This document shows, one piece after another, positions 15,952 to 23,036 of a DNA stretch of 31,890 bases. Each line of letters opens with the position of its first letter. Position 1 is the stretch's first letter. The DNA is from DASYZQ01 sp035946175. GTDB taxonomy: Bacteria; Patescibacteriota; Saccharimonadia; Saccharimonadales; UBA4665. A model generated the notes under the pieces. The model worked only from the letters and a program-made list of their open reading frames with translations, was not told where the DNA came from and ran no database searches. The stretch lies in contig DASYZQ010000032.1 of NCBI GenBank assembly GCA_035946175.1, forward strand, positions 1 to 31,890, written 5' to 3'. A program made the position numbers and the translations under genes.

Positions 15952-16626
15952 TCAGGTTTTGAGCTGGCGCAGGTTACGGGCGATATACCACAATACCACG
16001 TACAGACTGCCAAGCAGCAGGCTAAAACCAAATGTCGTAGCCAAAAGGTCAGAACGAGCCAACGGATTGGCCAGATGGTTAGCAATATCCACGAGGACAC
16101 TGCTTGGGTCACGAACTATATCCCAGCTATTCCAGCGCAGATCGCGACCAAGGTAGATCGCAAAACTGCATAGTACTAGTACAGCACCGATCAGTGCGGC
16201 CGCCAAACGTTGGCTGACCCGTTTGAGTAACTCCTGATGTATGAGAAAGAGACTTAGATAGCCTAGGACGATGCCGTTAAGAATAAAGGAGCTTAGCATG
16301 ATAGTACTGCTGAGCACATACATCGGTGAAACGTCTTGGATATGGATAAAATCACTAATCATGTAGAAGCTGTTGGGTAAAAAACAGAGCCAGAGAACAG
16401 TGATAAGCAGTGTCTGCCAACTGGACCAGAGCTTATGTCCGAGCGCCCGGGCCAACCATAAGGAGAGCAACAGTGGAATCCACGCAAGAAAAAGGTCCCA
16501 GTTCATATACGCCAGAGCCCAGCTGTGTGTGGTATGGGCATTGGTGAGAAATAGGCTAATGCTGACAAGGCTCGAGCCTGCCAGCGCCAGTCCAAGGCGC
16601 AAGCGGGCGGAGAAGTAAAACCGCAT
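15952..16626 (-). CDS. DUF1361 multi-pass membrane protein
   Basis: A 224-residue protein with about seven hydrophobic helices and DUF1361 hallmarks: 'NWDLFLAWIPLLLSLWLA', 'LWLCFLPNSFYMISDFIH', and 'IYLGRDLRWNSWDIV'. The function of the family is unknown. TATAAT (16636-16641) with TTGGAG (16658-16663) gives a transcript starting 3 nt before the ATG. It reads toward argS with a 20-bp gap that contains the argS promoter. Confidence 0.88.
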   Translation of the reverse strand: MRFYFSARLRLGLALAGSSLVSISLFLTNAHTTHSWALAYMNWDLFLAWIPLLLSLWLARALGHKLWSSWQTLLITVLWLCFLPNSFYMISDFIHIQDVSPMYVLSSTIMLSSFILNGIVLGYLSLFLIHQELLKRVSQRLAAALIGAVLVLCSFAIYLGRDLRWNSWDIVRDPSSVLVDIANHLANPLARSDLLATTFGFSLLLGSLYVVLWYIARNLRQLKT

Positions 16627-16628
16627 GA

Positions 16629-16663
16629 CTATCTTATTATATCAAGGGGGGGAGTCGCTCCAA
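16629..16663 (-). promoter_or_regulatory. Promoter of the DUF1361 gene, near-leaderless
   Basis: TTGGAG (16663 to 16658), a 16-nt spacer and a perfect TATAAT (16641 to 16636) on the minus strand. The predicted +1 is 16629, three bases before the ATG. Confidence 0.6.
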
Positions 16664-16734
16664 AATCCAGTAGCTGCATAAGCCCCAGTGGGTCAGACCT
16701 CAGCCTTATAGCGCCAACACTTAGCCATAAGCAT

Positions 16735-17754
16735 CTACTTGGCGCTATTGAAGTATAGGTCAAATCGTGCTCCGCCAGTCTGAATATTTCGGGCAGTGAT
16801 GGTCATGTGGTTAACTTTTGCGATCTCTTTTGCGAGTGCCAGGCCCAAGCCATAGCCCCCTGCTTTGTTGGAACGCGCCTTATCACCACGGTACAGCCGA
16901 TCGAATATATATGGTAAATCGGCCTCGTCAATACCTGGACCTTGATCGATTACCGACAAGACATAGTGGTTACCATCGTGTCGGCCCTTAAGCGTTATCG
17001 TACCTCCAGCCGGGCCATACTTAATAGCATTATCCAGCACGATACTAATCAGCTGCAGCAGGCTGTCGTGATTGCCGGCAATGTGCGCCTCTGACAACTG
17101 CTTGACAATCTTGACTTGCCTCTCCTTGGCGCGCTTGGCAGCGATGGTTACGGCTTTCGTGACGAGCGGGTTCACCGCCAAAGGCGTAAGTGACAACGCT
17201 GTCTGCCCATAACGGGTTAAATCCAACAAATTCGTGGAGAGATCCTCAAGCCGCTGAACTTCCTCAAGATTACTGCGAATCAGGTCCCTCGCCTCAGTCT
17301 CAGTGAAGTGATCCTGCCGCAGAAAGACTTCATTCTCAGCTTTCATATTGGTAAGCGGCGTGCGCAGTTCATGAGAGGCATCGGCCGCAAAGCGAGTCTG
17401 AGCCTCATGTGCCTCTTCGATCGGTTGTAGTGTGCGGCCGGCAAACCAGTAGCTAAACAGACCCCCTATAATAAGCGCGCCAACGTTGACCCATACAATC
17501 TCTTCATCGAGGTGTTGCCGCGTAAGCGCTGCCTGACTACTCTGCAGTGAAATAAATGCGTTCGGCTGGGGAGGAGACAGCTCGAAGGTAAACTCTCGCA
17601 ACAGCAGTCGGCTAACCTCATGGCGCTGGGCATCATCCGCCCGGGCATATTCGTTTTCGGCTAACAGTCGGATCGTATTAGTTGAAATTAGGCTAAAAGC
17701 CAGTAGTGCAGCCAGATAGAAAATAGTTAGTTTGAGACGGGCTGAGCGAAACAT
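16735..17754 (-). CDS. Two-component sensor histidine kinase
   Basis: A 339-residue membrane kinase. Two membrane helices (about 8-30 and 86-105) enclose a short extracytoplasmic loop of about 55 residues. The dimerisation domain has the phospho-acceptor His128 in DASHELRTPLT. The ATPase domain shows the N box (DNAIKYGP), G1 (DQGPGID), F box (YIFDRLYRGD) and G2 (GYGLGLALA). No HAMP domain is clear; the linker is short. It lies 13 bp after the response regulator and has a good AAGAGAAG ribosome site, so the two form one operon. The signal sensed is unknown. Confidence 0.95.
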   Translation of the reverse strand: MFRSARLKLTIFYLAALLAFSLISTNTIRLLAENEYARADDAQRHEVSRLLLREFTFELSPPQPNAFISLQSSQAALTRQHLDEEIVWVNVGALIIGGLFSYWFAGRTLQPIEEAHEAQTRFAADASHELRTPLTNMKAENEVFLRQDHFTETEARDLIRSNLEEVQRLEDLSTNLLDLTRYGQTALSLTPLAVNPLVTKAVTIAAKRAKERQVKIVKQLSEAHIAGNHDSLLQLISIVLDNAIKYGPAGGTITLKGRHDGNHYVLSVIDQGPGIDEADLPYIFDRLYRGDKARSNKAGGYGLGLALAKEIAKVNHMTITARNIQTGGARFDLYFNSAK

Positions 17755-17767
17755 ATCTTCTCTTTTT

Positions 17768-18427
17768 TTAGACTACCTTGTAGCCGTACCCCCGCACGGT
17801 CTCTATGATACTATCCCCCGCTCCGATCTTCTTGCGTACGTTTGCAACAAAAGTTTCCACGGTATTGTGCTGCACACGGGCCTCATCCGCCCAGACATGG
17901 TCAAGTAGCTGATCCTTGCTGAGTACTTCACCCCTATGAGTGATAAGGTATTCTAAAAGCTGCAGCTCTTTGGCGGTCAGGTGCACCAAATGGCCATTCC
18001 GATGTACGGTCTTGGCAACCGTATCAATTTCTATATCACCAGCGCACAGCATAGTGCCGGTATGGGCTTTAGGACGACGGAGCAAGGCCCGCACCCGGGC
18101 CAACAGCTCATCAAAGGAAAAGGGCTTCGCCAGGTAATCATCGGCACCAGCGTCAAGACCTTCGACCCTGTCACCAATAGCTCCCTTAGCAGTCAGCATT
18201 AAAATAGGCACCTGCTCGCTATGAGCCCGCCAAAGCTTGACCAGGGCTGGGCCGTCGTGCTTACCTGGGATCATCCAGTCGAGCAGCACCAGGTCATAGT
18301 CGCTGCCCATCAGGGTTTCGGCCTGATCACCGTCGAATGCGACATCAACAATGTATCCTTCCGCACGAAGGCCTTTCTCAAGACTTCGGGCAGTCTTCTC
18401 TTCATCTTCAACCACTAATATACGCAT
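17768..18427 (-). CDS. OmpR-family response regulator
   Basis: A 219-residue regulator. The receiver has the acidic pair (Glu7, Asp8), phospho-acceptor Asp50 in LVLLDWMIPG, Thr79 and Lys101. The C-terminal winged helix is of the OmpR/PhoB type (LTAKELQLLEYLITHRGEVL, ending VRGYGYKVV). It closely resembles the CusR/QseB/MprA style of regulator. It is the first gene of the pair with the kinase. TATACT at 18438-18443 places +1 four bases before the ATG. Confidence 0.96.
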   Translation of the reverse strand: MRILVVEDEEKTARSLEKGLRAEGYIVDVAFDGDQAETLMGSDYDLVLLDWMIPGKHDGPALVKLWRAHSEQVPILMLTAKGAIGDRVEGLDAGADDYLAKPFSFDELLARVRALLRRPKAHTGTMLCAGDIEIDTVAKTVHRNGHLVHLTAKELQLLEYLITHRGEVLSKDQLLDHVWADEARVQHNTVETFVANVRKKIGAGDSIIETVRGYGYKVV

Positions 18428-18430
18428 AAG

Positions 18431-18443
18431 TATCTATAGTATA
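18431..18443 (-). promoter_or_regulatory. -10 box of the two-component operon, near-leaderless
   Basis: TATACT on the minus strand (18443 to 18438), +1 predicted at 18431, four bases before the regulator ATG. Confidence 0.45.
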
Positions 18444-18509
18444 ACGTTTCTCTGATGAGTTGCTGAAGAAGCAGGGCTATCTATTGCGCTGGGCTACTTT
18501 CTGCCGTTG

Positions 18510-19538
18510 TTAGGCGAGAGCCTTCTTAAACTTTTCTACTAGATCAACCGGTGAAGGATTAATGTTATTCAGTAGCGCAGTATAAATGCTAACAAAATCA
18601 CCAAGCGCTATAGTCCATACCAGCTGTTCCAAGATCGTGTTGCCCTCAGCCTGCACAACAATCGGGGCCGGTCGCAGACCAGATAACAGCCGCTCTGATA
18701 CTATAAAGCGCTTTTGAACTCGTTCATGCTCAAAGCTGCTTCTAAGTTCGATAACGGTATATGGCTTATCTACCGGCTGTTTGCTCCAGCCGATGAACTC
18801 ATTGTGGTTGAACTCAGGATACTGGTTAGCCCAAGCGATGTGTTTAGCATTCTCATTGATATCTATCTTCCACTTATACGCAGCCGGATAGAGCTTAGGA
18901 CCGCTGTATATTACAGCTGATTTCCCGATGATCTCCTGGGCAATCTGCTTGGCGCGGTTGCGGACCGTTGGCACGTCAGGCCGCCAGGCTGAGGTACTGG
19001 CCTGCAAAAACTTCGCCGTTTTATGTAACTCGTCATCAATGGCAGTAGCAGCCAATAAGCCAGTTGACTCCAGCAACGAAACAACCGCCTTAAGGCTTGA
19101 GAGCATTGCAAAGCGTGGTTGGCCGACCGTCGGTAGGTGCGCAAAAGGGTAGCTCTTTCCTTCGGCGATCTGCTGCAGTCTACCGCCATTGGCAATAACT
19201 GCAATATGCGCATGCATAGCCTCAGCCTGAGCCAACGCAGTAAGCGTTTCTTCAGTGTTGCCTGAGTAACTCGAAGCAATAAATAGCGTCTTATGTGAGG
19301 TATAGTTTGGGATATCGTAGTTGCGGACAATTTCGAATGGCACGGTATAGCCCGGCCAGCTGCCGCTAATCAGCGGACCGAGGGCCGACCCGCCCATACC
19401 GGTGCACACAATCTGTTCAGGCCGAAAATCAATCGGTTTCACAGCAAAATGATGCATCAGTTGTTCGTACTGTTTTTCAGCAACGCCAAGCGCGTCCTGA
19501 GGATCTCGTTGGTGGATAAACTTCAGGTCATCAAGCAT
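18510..19538 (-). CDS. Bifunctional phosphoglucose/phosphomannose isomerase
   Basis: A SIS-domain sugar-phosphate isomerase of 342 residues that interconverts glucose-6-P or mannose-6-P with fructose-6-P. The N-terminal SIS domain has CTGMGGSALGP and SSYSGNTEETL, typical of the bifunctional PGI/PMI family found in archaea and some bacteria; the C-terminal half has 'NEFIGW' and 'EQLVWTIALGDFVSIYTA'. AAGGGG lies 9 nt before the ATG and CATAAT lies upstream, so this gene has a short leader rather than a leaderless start. It diverges from the gene at 19612. Confidence 0.92.
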   Translation of the reverse strand: MLDDLKFIHQRDPQDALGVAEKQYEQLMHHFAVKPIDFRPEQIVCTGMGGSALGPLISGSWPGYTVPFEIVRNYDIPNYTSHKTLFIASSYSGNTEETLTALAQAEAMHAHIAVIANGGRLQQIAEGKSYPFAHLPTVGQPRFAMLSSLKAVVSLLESTGLLAATAIDDELHKTAKFLQASTSAWRPDVPTVRNRAKQIAQEIIGKSAVIYSGPKLYPAAYKWKIDINENAKHIAWANQYPEFNHNEFIGWSKQPVDKPYTVIELRSSFEHERVQKRFIVSERLLSGLRPAPIVVQAEGNTILEQLVWTIALGDFVSIYTALLNNINPSPVDLVEKFKKALA

Positions 19539-19611
19539 TCCTTTAAACCCCTTGTGCTATTATGGTAATGACCGTATTATAATCTATAATGTAATTGAAA
19601 TGGGGGATAGT

Positions 19612-20187
19612 ATGTTTGGTGGGACTAGCACTGATACACAGATGGGTAATGTAGCTGATCCTCCGGCCACCCTAACACCGCCGACCGATATGTCAAGTCT
19701 GCCGGTAACAGAACAGCCATCGGGGGCACCAGCTACACCAACCACACCGACTGCAGATGGCACAGATTCGGACGCAGTAAGTCCGGCAGTAACTCCCAGC
19801 TATGGTGGCGATGAGCAACCGGCTGCTGATCTTACTGCCACCCCGGCCGATAATGGATCAACTAGCGGCACTACAGTAGAACCATCGCTGCCAGCAACCA
19901 CCAGTTCGACGCCGCCGGCTGGCACTGATGACCTGCTGGATATTAAACGCCAAGCGCTTCAGCAGCTTTCGCCATTGCTTCAGCATCTCGATCAAACACC
20001 GGAGGAACGCTTCAGAACGACCATGATGATGATCCAGGCGTCTGATGACAGTTCTTTGATAAAAACCGCCTACGATGCCGCGCAGCAGATTACTGACGAA
20101 AAGGCACGTGCTCAAGCATTGCTCGACGTCGTCAATGAGACCAATTACTTTACGCAACACGAGGCAAGTGACAACACCCAACCGTAG
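19612..20187 (+). CDS. Protein with a Pro/Thr-rich N-terminus and a helical C-terminal domain, unknown
   Basis: A 191-residue protein. About 105 residues of low-complexity Thr/Pro/Ala/Ser sequence lead into a compact helical domain (LLDIKRQALQQLSPLLQHL, MMMIQASDDSSLIKTAYDAA, ARAQALLDVVNETNYF). No signal peptide or membrane segment is seen, so it is probably cytoplasmic. I do not know a function. ATG at 19612 is chosen because GGGGGA lies 4 nt upstream; an earlier in-frame start at 19552 overlaps the TATAAT boxes at 19578-19590 and is unlikely. The sortase gene follows after 15 bp. Confidence 0.75.
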   Translation: MFGGTSTDTQMGNVADPPATLTPPTDMSSLPVTEQPSGAPATPTTPTADGTDSDAVSPAVTPSYGGDEQPAADLTATPADNGSTSGTTVEPSLPATTSSTPPAGTDDLLDIKRQALQQLSPLLQHLDQTPEERFRTTMMMIQASDDSSLIKTAYDAAQQITDEKARAQALLDVVNETNYFTQHEASDNTQP

Positions 20188-20202
20188 GGGAGTCAGCCTC
20201 GA

Positions 20203-20808
20203 TTGAATCAGAGTACAAAGCCGGTGAAATTGTCGCGTGTTAATACCGGTCTCGTAGTGTTCATTGTAGTGGTAAACAGTTACATTGTGGTTATGCCGTT
20301 TGTGCCGGCCATTACTTTTTGGCTGCAATCGCACAGCATGGCCAGACAGCGACTCAAGCAGGAACTGCTCGCACCAAGCGCCGTCCCAGCTGGGGTATCA
20401 ACCCCCCCGATACAAAATCGACTTATCATACCAGCCATGCTTTTAGATGCACCGATCAATGAGGGCTCTGCCTCAGTAGCTCTACGAAAGGGTCTATGGC
20501 ATTTACCTGGCAGCGGCAACCCGACAGCCGGAGGCAACATGGTTATCGCCGGGCATCGTTTCACCTATACCAATCCGGAGGGTGTGCTCTACAACCTCAA
20601 CCGGGTGGTGACGGGAGATATTGTCGGCGTCTTTTGGCAAAACAAGCGTTATCTCTATACGGTGCATACAGTTACGATTGTCCCACCGACCGATAGTACG
20701 ATCGAGGCACCTAGTAGCCAAAATCAGCTCACTATCTATACCTGTACACCGCTTTGGTGGCCAAAAGATCGCCTGGTTGTTATAGCCGACTTGGAGACAA
20801 ATTCATGA
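20203..20808 (+). CDS. Sortase (class D/E-like)
   Basis: A cell-surface transpeptidase of 201 residues. An N-terminal membrane anchor (about 16-40) is followed by the sortase barrel with catalytic His118 (VIAGHRFTY), Cys181 (LTIYTCTP) and Arg190 (PKDRLVVI). It should cleave a sorting signal and join the protein to a surface acceptor. The start is TTG at 20203; AGGGGAG lies about 10 nt upstream and no ATG is available before the anchor. It overlaps a 37-residue membrane peptide by 4 bp and faces a likely substrate gene at 20915-21220. Confidence 0.93.
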   Translation: MNQSTKPVKLSRVNTGLVVFIVVVNSYIVVMPFVPAITFWLQSHSMARQRLKQELLAPSAVPAGVSTPPIQNRLIIPAMLLDAPINEGSASVALRKGLWHLPGSGNPTAGGNMVIAGHRFTYTNPEGVLYNLNRVVTGDIVGVFWQNKRYLYTVHTVTIVPPTDSTIEAPSSQNQLTIYTCTPLWWPKDRLVVIADLETNS

Positions 20809-20918
20809 GCGAAAAAACCCGTTTTTGGATCTTGCTGACCTTGCTCGGTCTAAGTTTGACATTACTATACGCACTCAATTCAGCACTTGGTCAACAACTG
20901 CTATTACGCCACTCCTAA
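20805..20918 (+). CDS. Small membrane peptide (37 aa) translationally coupled to sortase
   Basis: An ATGA overlap joins the sortase stop to this start, a strong sign of coupled translation. The peptide has a basic N-terminus (MSEKTR), one hydrophobic helix (FWILLTLLGLSLTLLYAL) and a short polar tail ending at TAA 20916-20918. I do not recognise a family. Its last four bases overlap the end of the opposite-strand LTNTG gene. It may help anchor or assemble the sortase; that is a guess from position only. Confidence 0.6.
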   Translation: MSEKTRFWILLTLLGLSLTLLYALNSALGQQLLLRHS

Positions 20919-21220
20919 CGATTCCGGTCATCCTTCCTCTCTTTCGCGTCACGTGACACTGTTTGATTTGCGGAAGTTGGCTTGTTGCCAGTCGATCGGC
21001 GCCACCAACGTACGAATATAGCCCCTACTATAATGAGACAGGCAAGTGTAACAATTGCAGCTATCATGAAGCCGGTATTTGTCAGCACATTTGTCGTATT
21101 TGTAGTCGTATTTGTAGCCGTACAGCCATTGTAGGGGCAACTCGAGTAAGCGCCACTACCGTATGCTTGGGCAAACCAGAAATGCAGTACATTGCCGTAA
21201 TAATGTAGACCTTTTATCAC
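20915..21220 (-). CDS. Tiny surface protein with an LTNTG sorting signal
   Basis: A 101-residue protein. Residues 1-19 look like a signal peptide ending AQA. The short exposed part has 'YGSGAYSSCPYNGC' (two Cys) and a Thr/Asn linker (TNTTTNTTN). LTNTG at 46-50 is followed by a hydrophobic helix (51-70) and RWWRR, the layout of a sortase sorting signal, then an unusually long basic tail of about 30 residues. It is probably the substrate of the sortase next door. The start is GTG at 21220 with AAGGA 6 nt upstream. Confidence 0.75.
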   Translation of the reverse strand: MIKGLHYYGNVLHFWFAQAYGSGAYSSCPYNGCTATNTTTNTTNVLTNTGFMIAAIVTLACLIIVGAIFVRWWRRSTGNKPTSANQTVSRDAKERKDDRNR

Positions 21221-21300
21221 GCGAAATCCTTGCTTCCTATATTACCCCCATGATACTATACCTTAAGCGAAACATAGTATGAAAGTGAGGGATTATTAGA

Positions 21301-21507
21301 ATGGGAACGTTTGGATTTTTGGACATAGGAACACCTGAGTTACTGCTCATTCTGCTGATTGTACTCTTACTATTCGGTGGCAGGAAGCTGCCAGAACTGT
21401 CACGCAGCATCGGTACCTCAATGCGAGAACTTCGTAAGGGTATAAGTGACAGTGGAGATGAGCACAAGAAGAGCGAAGACACGTCGAAACAGCAACCCAC
21501 TCCATAA
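21301..21507 (+). CDS. tatA: Twin-arginine translocase subunit TatA
   Basis: Pore-forming subunit of the Tat export system, 68 residues. A short N-terminus (MGTFGFLDIGTPEL) leads into the membrane helix (LLLILLIVLLLFGG), then the amphipathic helix with RKLPELSRSIG and a charged tail. GAGGGA lies 9 nt upstream of the ATG. tatC follows after 16 bp. No separate tatB is seen, as in minimal TatAC systems. Confidence 0.95.
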   Translation: MGTFGFLDIGTPELLLILLIVLLLFGGRKLPELSRSIGTSMRELRKGISDSGDEHKKSEDTSKQQPTP

Positions 21508-21523
21508 TCAGGAGACACGGCGA

Positions 21524-22501
21524 TTGCCGTTTATTGAACACCTTTACGAACTTCGAAAACGTTTGGTGTATATTGCGGCTTCTGTGATAACATTTTCGGC
21601 ACTGGCTTATAGTGTCAATCGTGGGGTTATTACTGCTTTGCTGCAGCCAGCCGGAACGCAAAAGTTCATCTACACTTCACCAATTGGCGGAGTAGATTTT
21701 CTTTTTCGCGTTTGCCTCTATGTCGGGATCGCCCTTAGTATTCCGGTCATCGTATACCAGTTTCTCCGCTATATCGAACCCCTGTTCAGACATACATCAA
21801 TGCATTTCATTGCCGTAGGGAGTGTAGTATCAGGCATACTGGCATTACTCGGCATTGCCTTTGGCTACTTCATTGGCCTGCCCACGACTCTACACTTCTT
21901 GTTACACCAGTTCGTCACCAAACAAATCCAACCGCTACTCACGATACAGGCTTATATGGCTTTCGTGGCGATGTACATACTCGGATCAGCGCTACTCTTC
22001 CAAGTACCGCTCATTCTACTCTTCATCAATCGCATCAGACCGCTTGATCCCCGCAAGCTGCTTTCGTTAAAAGTGGAGCGATGGATAATATTGACCGCTT
22101 TCATCGGTGGTGGTCTTATGAACCCGAATCCCAATTTAGTCGATCAGGTTGTTATCGTTGGGCCACTCATCCTTGCCTACCAAGTTGGCGTAGGGCTCAT
22201 ATGGTTAGGACAGCGTCGACTGCGGCAACCAAAACGCCTGACAGAGTTGCTGCGCTATGATCATGATCGTCAGGCTATTCGCCAAGTCCGTTTCGATACT
22301 GCCCAGGCCCAGCCAGGCCAACAGTCGGCAACCCTGAAAGCAACCCCCACGGTGATTGCCCCTTCAACCACTACTAAACCCATAGCACCAACCCAGAGCC
22401 CCTTACGAAGTGCAATTACTGACAACCGTCCGCTCAAGTATTTCAATGACGTTCGCCCAATTCGCGCCTTTGGTCAGCGCCTCCCCCGTTCGGCTTCTTG
22501 A
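21524..22501 (+). CDS. tatC: Twin-arginine translocase subunit TatC
   Basis: Receptor subunit of the Tat system with six membrane helices. From TTG at 21524 the protein opens MPFIEHLYELRKRLVYI, the standard TatC start, with AGGAG 9 nt upstream and just after the tatA stop; a longer in-frame start at 21446 inside tatA is less likely. The region 'YQFLRYIEPLFRHTSMHF' corresponds to the first cytoplasmic loop, where E. coli has Glu103; that Glu appears to be absent here. After the last helix comes an extra Thr/Pro-rich cytoplasmic tail of roughly 100 residues, making 325 in total against about 250 in usual TatC proteins. Confidence 0.93.
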   Translation: MPFIEHLYELRKRLVYIAASVITFSALAYSVNRGVITALLQPAGTQKFIYTSPIGGVDFLFRVCLYVGIALSIPVIVYQFLRYIEPLFRHTSMHFIAVGSVVSGILALLGIAFGYFIGLPTTLHFLLHQFVTKQIQPLLTIQAYMAFVAMYILGSALLFQVPLILLFINRIRPLDPRKLLSLKVERWIILTAFIGGGLMNPNPNLVDQVVIVGPLILAYQVGVGLIWLGQRRLRQPKRLTELLRYDHDRQAIRQVRFDTAQAQPGQQSATLKATPTVIAPSTTTKPIAPTQSPLRSAITDNRPLKYFNDVRPIRAFGQRLPRSAS

Positions 22502-22650
22502 CATTATCCCGAGCAAAGTTTCGGGGAGCATTTCGTAGGCTTACAGTATTGCCGGGCTATGAATAGAAGGCGCGGGCGAATGCTGCGATGCACTCGGCAT
22601 GACCATTCTGCCGCGCCAAGTGCCCACGATAGCGAGTAAGTGCAATAAAC

Positions 22651-22687
22651 TTGACAGCTTGCCTTCTTCTCCACTACACTGCAAATA
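22651..22687 (+). promoter_or_regulatory. Promoter of the small Tat-signal protein
   Basis: A perfect TTGACA (22651-22656), an 18-nt spacer and TACACT (22675-22680); +1 is predicted at 22687, giving a 42-nt leader with AAGGAT before the ATG. Upstream, 22507-22526 holds a short CCCGA/TCGGG hairpin that may end the tatAC transcript; nothing else is seen in 22502-22650. Confidence 0.6.
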
Positions 22688-22728
22688 AGATTGTACTCAC
22701 ATAAAAATAAAAAAAAGGATTTTTAATC

Positions 22729-22947
22729 ATGGAAGTGTTAGAAGACATTCTACATAAGGAAATGACTCGAAAGGAGTTCCTGGCGACTGTGGGTTTTGGC
22801 CTAGCTTCGCTTTTCGGAATTTCGGCCATGGCGCGATTTCTGATGGGTGGCAAGTCCCGCTCGTCACTCCAGACCGTTACTTCCGGCTACGGCGCAAGCT
22901 TCTATGGCGGTAATCCCAATACCCATAAGTCGTCCCGCCTTAAATAG
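22729..22947 (+). CDS. Small protein with an RK-type Tat-like signal
   Basis: A 72-residue protein. Its N-terminus carries 'EMTRKEFLATVGFGLASLFG', a twin-arginine-like signal with Arg-Lys in place of Arg-Arg, followed by a hydrophobic helix, then a short exposed tail with SGYGASFYGG. Its position directly after tatAC suggests it is a Tat substrate. The exposed part is only about 30 residues, and the function is unknown. AAGGAT lies upstream of the ATG behind a strong promoter. The following gap holds the groEL terminator. Confidence 0.75.
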   Translation: MEVLEDILHKEMTRKEFLATVGFGLASLFGISAMARFLMGGKSRSSLQTVTSGYGASFYGGNPNTHKSSRLK

Positions 22948-22971
22948 TCACCACGTCGATTAGCAACGAAA

Positions 22972-22999
22972 AAAGACCCGCTCAAGTGAGCGGGTCTTT
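22972..22999 (-). terminator. Intrinsic terminator of groES-groEL
   Basis: A 12-bp perfect stem, AAAGACCCGCTC with GAGCGGGTCTTT, around a 4-nt loop AAGT. On the minus strand it is followed by a run of T, so it ends the groEL transcript. It may also stop the opposing transcript of the small Tat-signal gene, though less well, since the plus side has only three T. Confidence 0.9.
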
Positions 23000-23036
23000 A
23001 CAGAAGCATGGATACACCTCCTTGGAATAGGAGGGG

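Noticed and set aside
21446..21523. An upstream GTG start for tatC inside tatA
   Set aside because: The extra residues are unlike any TatC N-terminus, and AGGAG sits directly before the TTG at 21524, where the conserved start begins.
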